Assembly (NCBI GenBank): GCA_902795745.1
Contig: CADBMG010000052.1
Location: forward strand, 1 to 10,042
Source of the DNA: an uncultured Pseudomonadota bacterium
GTDB lineage: Bacteria > Pseudomonadota > Alphaproteobacteria > RF32 > CAG-239
DNA: 10,042 nt
Reading direction: 5' to 3'
The notes under the pieces were generated by a model. The model ran no database searches, was not told where the DNA came from, and saw only the letters and a program-made list of their open reading frames with translations. The translations under genes were made by a program, and so were the position numbers. Of the stretch, positions 1 through 7,592 are shown one piece after another. Within the stretch, counting starts at the first letter, position 1, and each line of letters starts with the position of its first letter.

Positions 1-2
1 GC

Positions 3-572
3 AATCCTGATTATGTACACGATTTTTATAACCAAATGCGTCCTGAATTGTTGGCCGCCAAGCCCAATGCCGCCCATTTAGCTATTTCCGAATTACAGAA
101 AAAATATAATGCAAACATCAGCATAGTAACTCAAAACATTGATACTCTTCATGAAAAAGCCGGTAATAAAAACGTCTTTCATATCCATGGTCAAATTAAC
201 CAAATTGTTTGCTTAAACTGTGGTCACGTCTTTGAAACATGGGGAGATGTTTCCTCTGAAGATACTTGTCCGCATTGCAACATCAGAGCCATGTTAAAAC
301 CAAATATCGTATTTTTTGGGGAGAACTTGTTGTATATGGATAAAGTTGAACAACTTCTTAACAGTTGTGATTTATTTATTTCGGTCGGCACATCTGGTGT
401 GGTATATCCTGCCGCCGGATTCGTGCAAATCGCTAAGTATCATGGAGCTAATACAGTTGAATTAAATCTTGAAGATACATCAAATAATTACTTGTTCGAC
501 CGTCATATTTTTGGAAAAGCAGGTACAACATTACCCACATTTATTGATGAACTGATAAAAGATTGCCAATAA
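3..572 (+). CDS. cobB: NAD-dependent protein deacylase, sirtuin (CobB-type), 5' truncated by the window edge
   Basis: Sirtuins remove acyl groups from protein lysines using NAD+, giving nicotinamide and O-acyl-ADP-ribose. The reading frame is open to the left edge: 11 codons (NPDYVHDFYNQ) precede the first visible ATG at 36 and match the family, so that ATG is internal. About 189 residues are visible. The N-terminal NAD-binding GAGxS segment, roughly 50 residues, lies outside. Visible are PNAAH, the TQNID nicotinamide/NAD motif, the catalytic histidine in HIHG, two zinc-binding cysteine pairs (CLNC and CPHC), KPNIVFFGE, and GTSGVVYPAAGF followed by ELNLE near the C-terminus. This order is that of bacterial CobB. 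The YxxR pair that gives CobB and SIRT5 desuccinylase activity is altered: Tyr is present in FYNQMR, but Met stands at +3. It is the only gene on this strand and converges on mutL, with 7 bases between the stop codons. Family assignment is secure; acyl preference is inferred. Confidence 0.95.
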   Translation, partial: NPDYVHDFYNQMRPELLAAKPNAAHLAISELQKKYNANISIVTQNIDTLHEKAGNKNVFHIHGQINQIVCLNCGHVFETWGDVSSEDTCPHCNIRAMLKPNIVFFGENLLYMDKVEQLLNSCDLFISVGTSGVVYPAAGFVQIAKYHGANTVELNLEDTSNNYLFDRHIFGKAGTTLPTFIDELIKDCQ

Positions 573-579
573 ACAAAAA

Positions 580-2469
580 CTATCGACGTTCAAACAACTT
601 TTCAATGTCTTCAAGTTTGATTTTTATGTAAGTAGGACGACCGTGATTACATTGACCGGAATGCGGAGTTTTTTCCATATCGCGCAACAAACGGTTCATT
701 TCTTCAATATTCAATGCTCGCCCTGCTCTTACAGACCCATGACAAGCCATTGTGGCGCAAATATGGTGTATTTTATCACTCAACGCATATTCGCTTCCCC
801 ATTCAGCCAATTGCGCCGCCAAATCTTTAATCAAAGACTTAACATCTGTATCTCCTAAAATAGCCGGAGTTTCGCGAACTAATACAGCTGAAGTTCCAAA
901 CTCTTCTAGAACCAATCCCAAAGATTTAAGTTGCTCGGCATTTTCTAACAGAGCAGATTTTTCGGACATACCTAAATCAATCACTTCAGGTATCAGCAAT
1001 AATTGCGACGGTTGTCGCTCTTTTTGAGCCATACTTTGCTTCATTTTTTCCATAGTAATACGCTCATGCGCCGCATGTTGGTCTATGATAACAATGCTGT
1101 CTTCTGTTTGAGATATAATGTAAGTATTATGAAATTGCGCTTTGGCTAAGCCTAATTCCCCAACATCTGCTACTGTTTGCTCCGTTGGTTCATCGGCAAT
1201 GCGTACGGAATATTTATGTTCCAGTGCCGGAATATCAGCAGTCCTGTAAGCTCCTCCCTTATTATGCAACTGCATTTTGGGCATTAAATCAAGTCCATCA
1301 TAGCGCGGAGAAGCAACTTTCAGCTCCATGGGCATTTCATATTTAGGACGCGGCTTAAACATCTGCGATACATCTTGGCTTTCATCATCAAAAACAGATT
1401 GAGAATTAATCGTCTGTTCTATATTTTGAGCAAGTAAATGTTCCAAACCGTCCGTCTGTGCACTTTTCTGTGCACCAAAACTCAACGCATTGCGAATTGC
1501 TCCAACCAAAAGTCCGCGAACTGCTCCGTTATCAAAAAAACGCACCTCGGCTTTGGTAGGATGTACATTAACATCAACATACATCGGCTCAACATTCATA
1601 AAAATTACACAAGCCGGATAACGTCCCGACATCATCATATCTTGATATGCCCCTTTGATAGCTCCCATAATCAGCTTATCGCGTACCGGACGATTATTTA
1701 CAAACAAAAACTCCGATAATGAATTAGCTTTGTTATATGTCGGAAGGCTGACCTGCCCACTGATGCGACAAAACTCATTTTTTGCCTCTATATTAACGGA
1801 ATTTGCAGCAAATTCTTCGCCCATAATATCGCAAATGCGTTTTTCTCTGGCATCAAAAAGCTCACCCTGACAAGCATTCAGAGCTAATTTTTTCTTACCT
1901 TCACTGTAAAGATAAAATGAAATATGCGGATTTGCCAAAGCTATACGTTGCAACATATCAATACATTGTCCGGTTTCCGCACTATCTGATTTCATAAACT
2001 TAAGACGCGCCGGAGTTGTATAAAACAAGTCGCGTACTTCAATTCGTGTTCCCTTTGGTTGCGACACCGGCTTAACGTTACCTTTGTCTCCTCCGTTAAC
2101 CGTAATTTGCCAACCGGTTTCGGCATTTTCCTGCTTAGAAGCAATTGTTAATTTGGAAACTGAAGCAATTGAAGGCAATGCCTCACCGCGAAAGCCTAAA
2201 AAATTGATATTAAAAAGATCATTATCCGGCAATTTTGATGTGGCGTGACGTTCAACAGCAACCGGCAATTCTTCAGGCGAAATACCGCATCCGTCATCAC
2301 TGACAACAATCAGACTTTTTCCACCGCCGATGAGCGTTACCTCTATTTTTTGTGCACCGGCATCAATGGCATTTTCCACTAACTCTTTGATTACCGAAGC
2401 CGGACGCTCAATAACTTCACCGGCGGCAATTTGATTAACCAAATTTAATGGCAGAAGTCTGATTGTCAT
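580..2469 (-). CDS. mutL: DNA mismatch repair protein MutL, endonuclease type
   Basis: MutL links MutS mismatch recognition to strand removal. This 629-residue protein has full family length. The N-terminal GHKL ATPase shows Glu29 and Asn33 in ELVENAIDAGA, the DDGCGI motif (Asp58), FLGFRGEAL (90-98) and GTRIEVRDLFYTTPARLKF. A variable linker, roughly 340-430, leads to the C-terminal dimerisation domain. That domain carries the metal-dependent nicking motif DQHA(x)2E(x)4E at 463-474, with supporting ACHGSVRAG (575-583) and CNHGRP (607-612). MutL proteins with these motifs nick DNA themselves and do not rely on MutH. The ATG at 2467-2469 is preceded by AAAGGA (2478-2483), which overlaps the pgi stop codon. 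It is the last gene of the lspA operon, 12 bases after pgi. No hairpin terminator is visible after its stop, only a T-rich stretch. Confidence 0.98.
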   Translation of the reverse strand: MTIRLLPLNLVNQIAAGEVIERPASVIKELVENAIDAGAQKIEVTLIGGGKSLIVVSDDGCGISPEELPVAVERHATSKLPDNDLFNINFLGFRGEALPSIASVSKLTIASKQENAETGWQITVNGGDKGNVKPVSQPKGTRIEVRDLFYTTPARLKFMKSDSAETGQCIDMLQRIALANPHISFYLYSEGKKKLALNACQGELFDAREKRICDIMGEEFAANSVNIEAKNEFCRISGQVSLPTYNKANSLSEFLFVNNRPVRDKLIMGAIKGAYQDMMMSGRYPACVIFMNVEPMYVDVNVHPTKAEVRFFDNGAVRGLLVGAIRNALSFGAQKSAQTDGLEHLLAQNIEQTINSQSVFDDESQDVSQMFKPRPKYEMPMELKVASPRYDGLDLMPKMQLHNKGGAYRTADIPALEHKYSVRIADEPTEQTVADVGELGLAKAQFHNTYIISQTEDSIVIIDQHAAHERITMEKMKQSMAQKERQPSQLLLIPEVIDLGMSEKSALLENAEQLKSLGLVLEEFGTSAVLVRETPAILGDTDVKSLIKDLAAQLAEWGSEYALSDKIHHICATMACHGSVRAGRALNIEEMNRLLRDMEKTPHSGQCNHGRPTYIKIKLEDIEKLFERR

Positions 2470-2481
2470 TATTCAAGTCCT

Positions 2482-4125
2482 TTATTTGCGTATTTTTTTA
2501 ATATAATTTATCAAACCTGTTGTTGAGCTGTCATGCTCTACTCCAAAAGCCGTTCCCTCAATTTCCGGTAAAATATTCAAAGCCATTTGTTTGCCAAGTT
2601 CAACTCCGAATTGGTCAAACGAATCAATATTCCAAATAACCCCTTGCACAAAAACCTTATGCTCATACATAGCAATTAATTGTCCTAATGCAAAAGGATC
2701 TATTTTTTTAAAGATAATAGTATTTGACGGACGGTTACCGCTGAAGCTTTTATATTTCTTAAGACGTGCAATTTCTGACTTGCTTTTACCGGCTTTTTCC
2801 AGTTCGGCGGACGCTTCTTTTTCAGTTTTACCGTGCATTAAGGCTTCACCTTGAGCTAAAATATTAGAAATCAAAATCGGGTGATGATTACCTATTTCGT
2901 TGTGAGAAATTGCCGGAATAATAAAATCCACCGGTACAATACCTGTCCCTTGATGCAAAAGTTGGAAAAATGAATGTTGTACATCTGTTCCCGCACCGCC
3001 GAATAACACTGGACCTGTAGCATAATCCACCGGCTCGTTATCAAGTGTTATTGATTTACCGTTACTTTCCATATCCAGCTGTTGCAAATAATTAGGCAAA
3101 TATTGCAAATATTGATCATACGGAATTACGGCATAGCGATGAATATTATAAAAATTATTATACCAAATGCCCAACAACGCTAAAATAACCGGTATGTTGT
3201 GAGCAAAATCAGCCGTGGCAAAGTGTTTATCCATAGCGTAAGCTCCTTGCAACATACGCTCAAAATTCTTGTAGCCGACAGCAATACAAATAATAAGACC
3301 GATTGCTGACCACATAGAATAACGACCACCGACAAAATCCCAAAACTCAAACATATTATCGGAATTAATACCGAATTTTTCTACTTCCGCTTTATTGGTA
3401 GAAAGAGCAACAAAATGCTTAGAAACTGCATGTTCTCCCAATGCATCGGTCAACCAGTGGCGACAAGTATGAGCATTTGTTAGGGTTTCGATTGTGGTAA
3501 ACGTTTTTGAAGCCACAATAAACAATGTTGTTTCCGGATCTAACTTGTTTAAAACCTCAGCACAAGCCGTTCCGTCAATATTTGATATAAAATAACATTT
3601 AATATCTTTTGCCCAATAAGGTCTTAATGCCTCAGTTGCCATAAATGGTCCCAAATCTGAACCGCCGATACCGATATTAACAATGTTTGTCAGCTTTTTT
3701 CCGGTATATCCGGTAAATGTTCCCAAGCGCACTGCTTCAGAAAAATCGCGCATTTTATTCAAAACGTTGCGTATCTGTGGCATAACATCATGTCCGTCCA
3801 CATAAATCGGCTCATTATCCTGTTTACGTAAAGCAACGTGCAAAACCGCACGATTTTCCGTTTGATTAATCTTTTGTCCGCCGAACATTGCCTTAATTTT
3901 ATCCCGAACGCCACGTTCTTCAGCCAAAGCAAATAATGCTTGCATAACCGTATCATTAATACGATTTTTGGAATAATCCAGCAACATATTTTCCAATTTC
4001 AAAGAATACCTTTCGCCACGCATTCTGTCTGCGGCAAACAAATCACGCATCTGCGTATCCTTAAAACGTCGATAAACACATTCCAAATTACGCCAAGCTT
4101 TTGACTTTTTCTGACCAAACATCAT
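2482..4125 (-). CDS. pgi: Glucose-6-phosphate isomerase
   Basis: This cytoplasmic enzyme interconverts glucose 6-phosphate and fructose 6-phosphate in glycolysis and gluconeogenesis. The 547-residue length matches the E. coli enzyme (549). Visible motifs in order are VNIGIGGSDLGP (149-160), the sugar-phosphate site ASKTFTTIET (205-214), GGRYSMWSAIG (266-276), MESNGKS with catalytic base Glu353, QHSFFQLLHQGT with His384, and the family signature near 495-512 (NIDSFDQFGVELGK) ending in Lys512. These correspond to E. coli Glu355, His386 and Lys514 with a constant offset of two. The ATG at 4123-4125 overlaps the stop of the preceding M16 gene as ATGA and has AAGGAG five bases upstream, at 4131-4136. 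A second ATG follows immediately and would be eight bases from the same site. Translational coupling is likely. Having pgi inside an envelope-biogenesis operon is probably a lineage-specific arrangement rather than a functional link. Confidence 0.98.
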   Translation of the reverse strand: MMFGQKKSKAWRNLECVYRRFKDTQMRDLFAADRMRGERYSLKLENMLLDYSKNRINDTVMQALFALAEERGVRDKIKAMFGGQKINQTENRAVLHVALRKQDNEPIYVDGHDVMPQIRNVLNKMRDFSEAVRLGTFTGYTGKKLTNIVNIGIGGSDLGPFMATEALRPYWAKDIKCYFISNIDGTACAEVLNKLDPETTLFIVASKTFTTIETLTNAHTCRHWLTDALGEHAVSKHFVALSTNKAEVEKFGINSDNMFEFWDFVGGRYSMWSAIGLIICIAVGYKNFERMLQGAYAMDKHFATADFAHNIPVILALLGIWYNNFYNIHRYAVIPYDQYLQYLPNYLQQLDMESNGKSITLDNEPVDYATGPVLFGGAGTDVQHSFFQLLHQGTGIVPVDFIIPAISHNEIGNHHPILISNILAQGEALMHGKTEKEASAELEKAGKSKSEIARLKKYKSFSGNRPSNTIIFKKIDPFALGQLIAMYEHKVFVQGVIWNIDSFDQFGVELGKQMALNILPEIEGTAFGVEHDSSTTGLINYIKKIRK

Positions 4126-5546
4126 TTTTTCTCCTTTACATCATCAACACCGATATAAACAAAATCAGGTATTTGCTTGAAATATTTCCTAGCGGCGGCA
4201 TTAACTTCGCTTAACTCTACTTCGTTAATATAATCATTACGCTTATCCAAAAAATCACTACCCAACTTATATTTCTGCATAGCAAGCAACATATCGGCAA
4301 TTCCATCAATATCGGCAAAACGTAAATTATATGAGGATATAAGCGACTTTTTGGCTTCTGTTAACTCGTCTTCACTCACACCATTTTGTGCCATCATTTG
4401 CCATTGTTCGGACAACAAATCTTTTGCTTTGGCAAAATTATCGGCTGTTGCGGAAAAACCTCCCTGTAATAAAGCCGCAGCATCTGAAATTGCTAGATAA
4501 GTATAAATACCGTAAGTCAACCCCTCTTTTTCACGAATTTCTTTATTCAACCGCGAGGTTAATCCGGCACCACCAAAAATATAATTAGCCAAATAAAGCG
4601 GATAAAAGTCAACGCTGTCACGATATGTTCCCGCAACGGCAAAAGATGCAATCACTTGTGCTGTTTTCCTTGAAACAGAAAGTTCCTTGCCTCTTGTTTC
4701 AATGGTTATACGCGATAACATTTCATCATTATTTCTTTCCGGTAATTCATCAAACATTTGACTTAAAAGTTGTTTTGCCTCATCTGTCGATATATCTCCG
4801 GCAATACCTATCAATAAATTATCCTGAGCCAAATTCGACTTCATATAATCTTTTAAGTCATCAATTATCAGATTTTGAATTCCTTTCTTTGTTCCCAGCA
4901 AATTACGTTCATAAGGATGGCCTTCAAAAATGAAGCGTTTAAAATTATCTGCTAAAACACTTTCCGGATGTTCCTGCTGCATTTTAAGAGCAATAAGATG
5001 TTGAGATTTTATCAGTTCAAAATAATCTTCCGGCATCAAAGGATGAAGCAATGCAGACTTAAACAGCTCAACAGCCATGGCTTGGTATTCACGTGGAAAT
5101 TGCAAATATCCATTAAAATCGTCCATACCGGCATTGAACCCGATTTTAATACCGTACTCAGCACATAAATCCTTAAATTCCTGTGTATTATATTTACCAC
5201 CTCCGGCAGTCAACATTTCCGCCAACACGGCAGTCAACCCCGATTTTTCATCATTTTCATAAGCAATTCCAGACTTTTGAAAAGCAAAACTTATCGCTAC
5301 AATTGGATTTGAATGTTCTTCCAATAAATAAGCCGACAAATTATCATTATTAATCTGTTGTACCGAAGCTGCAAATTTTCTATCTTTCAAAACCGAGCTA
5401 TTCAATATTTGTTCAATCGGTAATTTTTGCATTTTTTCATAGCAAAAAGGAGCAAAAAATATTATCGCACCGACAAATACAATCGCCGCAAAAATGCGCC
5501 GCATATAATATCCTACCCCCTTATATCTGCGGTTACGTCTGCTCAT
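4122..5546 (-). CDS. M16 family peptidase-like protein lacking the zinc site (non-catalytic partner)
   Basis: This is a 474-residue member of the M16 (pitrilysin/processing peptidase) family. Where an active protein has HxxEH, this one reads AVLAE (residues 106-110, within KSGLTAVLAEMLTAGGG), so it cannot bind zinc as active members do. It keeps the C-terminal Arg/Tyr pair typical of the substrate-binding half: Arg338 in NKEIREKEGLTYG and Tyr345. This pattern, with an active gene directly upstream, fits the known heterodimers of one catalytic and one non-catalytic subunit. The basic N-terminus followed by a hydrophobic stretch near 17-34 suggests a signal anchor or an uncleaved signal peptide, so the domain is probably periplasmic. 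The start is the ATG at 5544-5546: it overlaps the previous stop as ATGA and has AAAAGGA nine bases upstream. A longer frame from TTG 5582 has no such support. A shorter start at 5504 (MRRIF) also has a plausible ribosome site and cannot be excluded. Confidence 0.93.
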   Translation of the reverse strand: MSRRNRRYKGVGYYMRRIFAAIVFVGAIIFFAPFCYEKMQKLPIEQILNSSVLKDRKFAASVQQINNDNLSAYLLEEHSNPIVAISFAFQKSGIAYENDEKSGLTAVLAEMLTAGGGKYNTQEFKDLCAEYGIKIGFNAGMDDFNGYLQFPREYQAMAVELFKSALLHPLMPEDYFELIKSQHLIALKMQQEHPESVLADNFKRFIFEGHPYERNLLGTKKGIQNLIIDDLKDYMKSNLAQDNLLIGIAGDISTDEAKQLLSQMFDELPERNNDEMLSRITIETRGKELSVSRKTAQVIASFAVAGTYRDSVDFYPLYLANYIFGGAGLTSRLNKEIREKEGLTYGIYTYLAISDAAALLQGGFSATADNFAKAKDLLSEQWQMMAQNGVSEDELTEAKKSLISSYNLRFADIDGIADMLLAMQKYKLGSDFLDKRNDYINEVELSEVNAAARKYFKQIPDFVYIGVDDVKEKK

Positions 5547-6877
5547 TTTACCAAATCCTTTTGTTGCTGCGGCAAAAGCCAACCTTCCACCTTTGCATAA
5601 TCTTTGAGAGAAGCATAGGCTTTCATAACCTCCGATAAAGTAACTTTTTTCACATTATCAGCATAATTTTCAACATCATCAATAGACCACCCAACCGCTA
5701 ACATGAATCCTACCCAATTCGCTGCTGTAGAAGGATTATCATTAACATAAACTAAATCAGCGGTCATTTTACGTTTTACTTGCGCTAATTTATTATCAGT
5801 TAAGTCTGTCACTGCATTTTCAATTGCCTTTTTAAGCGATGATGCCAATTGTTCCGCATTAAAATCATCCGCATCATTCGGTACTGCACTCAACCTAAAT
5901 ATACTGTTACCGCGTGCAATATAAGAAAAATTCACCGTCACATCGGCCATTACCCTTTGCTGTTCAACAAGATCACGGTACAAAGCCGATGTTTCTCCAC
6001 CGCCCAAATACTCCGCCAACACTAAATAAGCGTATGGAGAAACAATAAGATTACTCGATTTAGGTAACAAATATTGCCATACGGTTTTCGGAGTTTGAAT
6101 ATTTGGTAAAGACATTTGCAAACCGGCAATAAAGCTCTGCTTCATCTCCTCTGGTTCATCACGAACTACCTTTGATGTCGGTAAAACACCATAATACTTT
6201 TCTGCCAAATTTTTAGCGGTTATCGCATCAATATCACCAGAAAGCACCAAAATAGCATTATTCGGGGAATAGTATAAATTGTAAAAATCGCGAGCATCAT
6301 CATAAGTTAATGCTTTTATTTCATCATTTTGCCCAGTAATAGGCTGTCCGTAAGGTGAGCTTCCCCACAACATTTCATTCATTTTTTCATTAAATGCCGC
6401 TGCCGGATTATTCTCCACCACCTGCTGACGCTCTTGAAAAACAATTTTCTGCTCGGCAGCAAATGCCTTCTGATCAAATGCCAAATAGCGCATTCTGTCG
6501 GCTTCTAAGGCCATTAGAGCCTCTAATTTTGTGACATCAGCCAATTGATGATATGCCGTAACATCATAACTTGTAAAGGCATTGCTTTCTGCCCCCATTT
6601 CGTTCATAAGGCGATTAAACTCACCATCTTTCACCTTTTGCGTACCGCGGAACATTAAATGCTCCAACAAATGCGCTACGCCACCTTTACCTCGTATTTC
6701 ATCAACGGCACCAACCTTATACCACACCATATGCTTTACTATCGGAGCTTTGTGATTTTCAATAACCACAACACGCATACCGTTGTTCAAGGTAAAGTCA
6801 TGTGCATTAAACAAAGCCGCTGAAATCGGCTTAATAACACACATTGCCGCCAAAGTTACCGCAAGCAGAAGTCTCAT
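5543..6877 (-). CDS. M16 family zinc metallopeptidase, catalytic subunit, exported
   Basis: This 444-residue protein has an intact M16 active site. HLLEH at 69-73 supplies two zinc histidines and the catalytic glutamate, and Glu149 in FQERQQ, 76 residues later, fits the third zinc ligand. The preceding NNGMRVVVIENHKAP and WYKVGAVDE are typical of the family start, and the C-terminal half has GGGETSALYRDLVEQ. Residues 1-20 form a signal peptide (basic start, hydrophobic core, probable cleavage after ISA), so it acts in the periplasm or at the membrane, where such proteases degrade or process peptides. It lies 5 bases after the BamF-like lipoprotein gene and its stop overlaps the start of its zinc-less partner. 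The ATG at 6875-6877 has only a weak ribosome site, so translation may depend on coupling to the gene before it. The substrate is unknown. Confidence 0.95.
   Translation of the reverse strand: MRLLLAVTLAAMCVIKPISAALFNAHDFTLNNGMRVVVIENHKAPIVKHMVWYKVGAVDEIRGKGGVAHLLEHLMFRGTQKVKDGEFNRLMNEMGAESNAFTSYDVTAYHQLADVTKLEALMALEADRMRYLAFDQKAFAAEQKIVFQERQQVVENNPAAAFNEKMNEMLWGSSPYGQPITGQNDEIKALTYDDARDFYNLYYSPNNAILVLSGDIDAITAKNLAEKYYGVLPTSKVVRDEPEEMKQSFIAGLQMSLPNIQTPKTVWQYLLPKSSNLIVSPYAYLVLAEYLGGGETSALYRDLVEQQRVMADVTVNFSYIARGNSIFRLSAVPNDADDFNAEQLASSLKKAIENAVTDLTDNKLAQVKRKMTADLVYVNDNPSTAANWVGFMLAVGWSIDDVENYADNVKKVTLSEVMKAYASLKDYAKVEGWLLPQQQKDLVK
5556..5562 (-). promoter_or_regulatory. Ribosome binding site for the second M16 gene
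   Basis: The - strand reads AAAAGGA, nine bases before the ATG at 5544-5546. It lies inside the end of the first M16 gene. Together with the ATGA overlap it supports the 474-residue form over a longer TTG-initiated form. A rival site (AGGA at 5511-5514, preceded by AAGGGGG) serves the internal ATG at 5504. Confidence 0.6.
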
Positions 6878-6882
6878 CTGAA

Positions 6883-7092
6883 CTAATCTTTCACTTCATC
6901 TTCCGTTGGATTTTTATACGGTAATGTTTTCTGAGGACGAACATCATATTCCGGCGGTAAAATCAACGGCTTATTTGTTTTCACCGTTGCTTCGTTCGGA
7001 CCTCTATGTTCAAGTCCCAAATCTTTTTTGGTTAACCCGCACGCGCTGAGTGCAAAAACGGCAACTAATGCCCAAAGATATATTTTTTTCAT
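6883..7092 (-). CDS. Small outer-membrane lipoprotein, DUF3035/BamF-like
   Basis: The 69-residue precursor begins MKKIYLWALVAVFALSAC. The lipobox LSAC predicts cleavage by signal peptidase II before Cys18, leaving a mature lipoprotein of 52 residues. The residue after Cys is Gly, not the Asp that retains lipoproteins in the inner membrane, so outer-membrane sorting is expected. The mature part contains DLGLEHRGPNEATVKTNKPLILPPEYDVRPQ, which resembles the core of the alphaproteobacterial DUF3035 family, described as BamF, an accessory lipoprotein of the beta-barrel assembly machine. It is at the short end for that family. The ATG overlaps the lspA stop as ATGA, and AAAGGA lies about 11 bases upstream. 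Lying directly after lspA, it is a likely substrate of that enzyme. Lipoprotein nature is clear; the BamF assignment rests on pattern recognition and position. Confidence 0.85.
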   Translation of the reverse strand: MKKIYLWALVAVFALSACGLTKKDLGLEHRGPNEATVKTNKPLILPPEYDVRPQKTLPYKNPTEDEVKD

Positions 7093-7559
7093 TTTCTGTT
7101 TAATCCTTTCTTATCGTTAAATATTTCTAAAAAAATCAGAATACAAGCCCCAATACAAATAAAAGTATCGGCCAAATTAAACGCCGGCCAATGATATGAA
7201 AACACTGAAAAATCCAAGAAATCAAGCACTGCTCCGAAACGCACTCGGTCTATCACATTACCGATGGCACCGCCTATAATCATTCCTAAACCTACGATTT
7301 TAATCTTATCAGTCTCATGCCACATCCAGTGCAGTAAAAAGGCACAAACAGCTAATGCCAACAAACTCAATACCACCACACCTAAGCTCCCATGGTGGCT
7401 GAACATTGAAAAACTGACACCCGTATTCCAAACTTTAATAATACTGAAAAACTCAGTTATAACAATCGGGCTACCGGCGGTTAAATGCGCAGCAACCAAC
7501 CATTTGCTCAACTGATCAACAATCAGCACCAACAAAATCACTGCAAAACCAACAAACAA
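7089..7559 (-). CDS. lspA: Lipoprotein signal peptidase (signal peptidase II)
   Basis: LspA is an inner-membrane aspartyl protease that removes the signal peptide from diacylglyceryl-modified prolipoproteins. All family boxes are present: VDQLSKW (Asp15), NTGVSFSMF, GGAIGNVIDR with catalytic Asp104, and FNLADTF with catalytic Asp131. The spacing of 27 between the two aspartates is the same as in E. coli. Four hydrophobic segments match the usual four membrane helices. I place the start at TTG 7557-7559, which has a perfect AAGGAG seven bases upstream (7567-7572) and gives a 156-residue protein that enters the first helix at once. A longer reading from another TTG at 7592 adds 11 basic residues but would put that ribosome site inside the gene. 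This is the first gene of the six-gene operon. In many alphaproteobacteria ileS precedes lspA; here it does not. Confidence 0.95.
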   Translation of the reverse strand: MFVGFAVILLVLIVDQLSKWLVAAHLTAGSPIVITEFFSIIKVWNTGVSFSMFSHHGSLGVVVLSLLALAVCAFLLHWMWHETDKIKIVGLGMIIGGAIGNVIDRVRFGAVLDFLDFSVFSYHWPAFNLADTFICIGACILIFLEIFNDKKGLNRK

Positions 7560-7566
7560 AACCTTT

Positions 7567-7572
7567 CTCCTT
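7567..7572 (-). promoter_or_regulatory. Ribosome binding site fixing the TTG start of lspA
   Basis: The - strand reads AAGGAG here, followed by AAAGGTT and then TTG at 7557-7559. A perfect core at seven bases is stronger than anything near the alternative TTG at 7590-7592, so it decides the lspA start. Confidence 0.75.
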
Positions 7573-7592
7573 AAACTGTATCTTCCGCACAA

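Noticed and set aside
36..38. ATG as the start of the sirtuin gene
   Set aside because: The frame is open to the left edge and the 11 residues before it fit the CobB family, so the gene is truncated by the window and this Met is internal.
590..640. Possible terminator hairpin (TCAAGTTTGA plus T-run) for the sirtuin gene inside the mutL end
   Set aside because: The stem is only four A/T-rich pairs, and the T-run is part of mutL coding sequence.
4625..4933. 102-codon + strand open frame opposite the second M16 gene
   Set aside because: The opposite strand encodes a conserved protein with clear family residues; this frame looks like an antisense shadow and has no ribosome site.
7590..7592. TTG as the start of lspA
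   Set aside because: It has no ribosome site, and the perfect AAGGAG lies downstream of it in front of TTG 7559.
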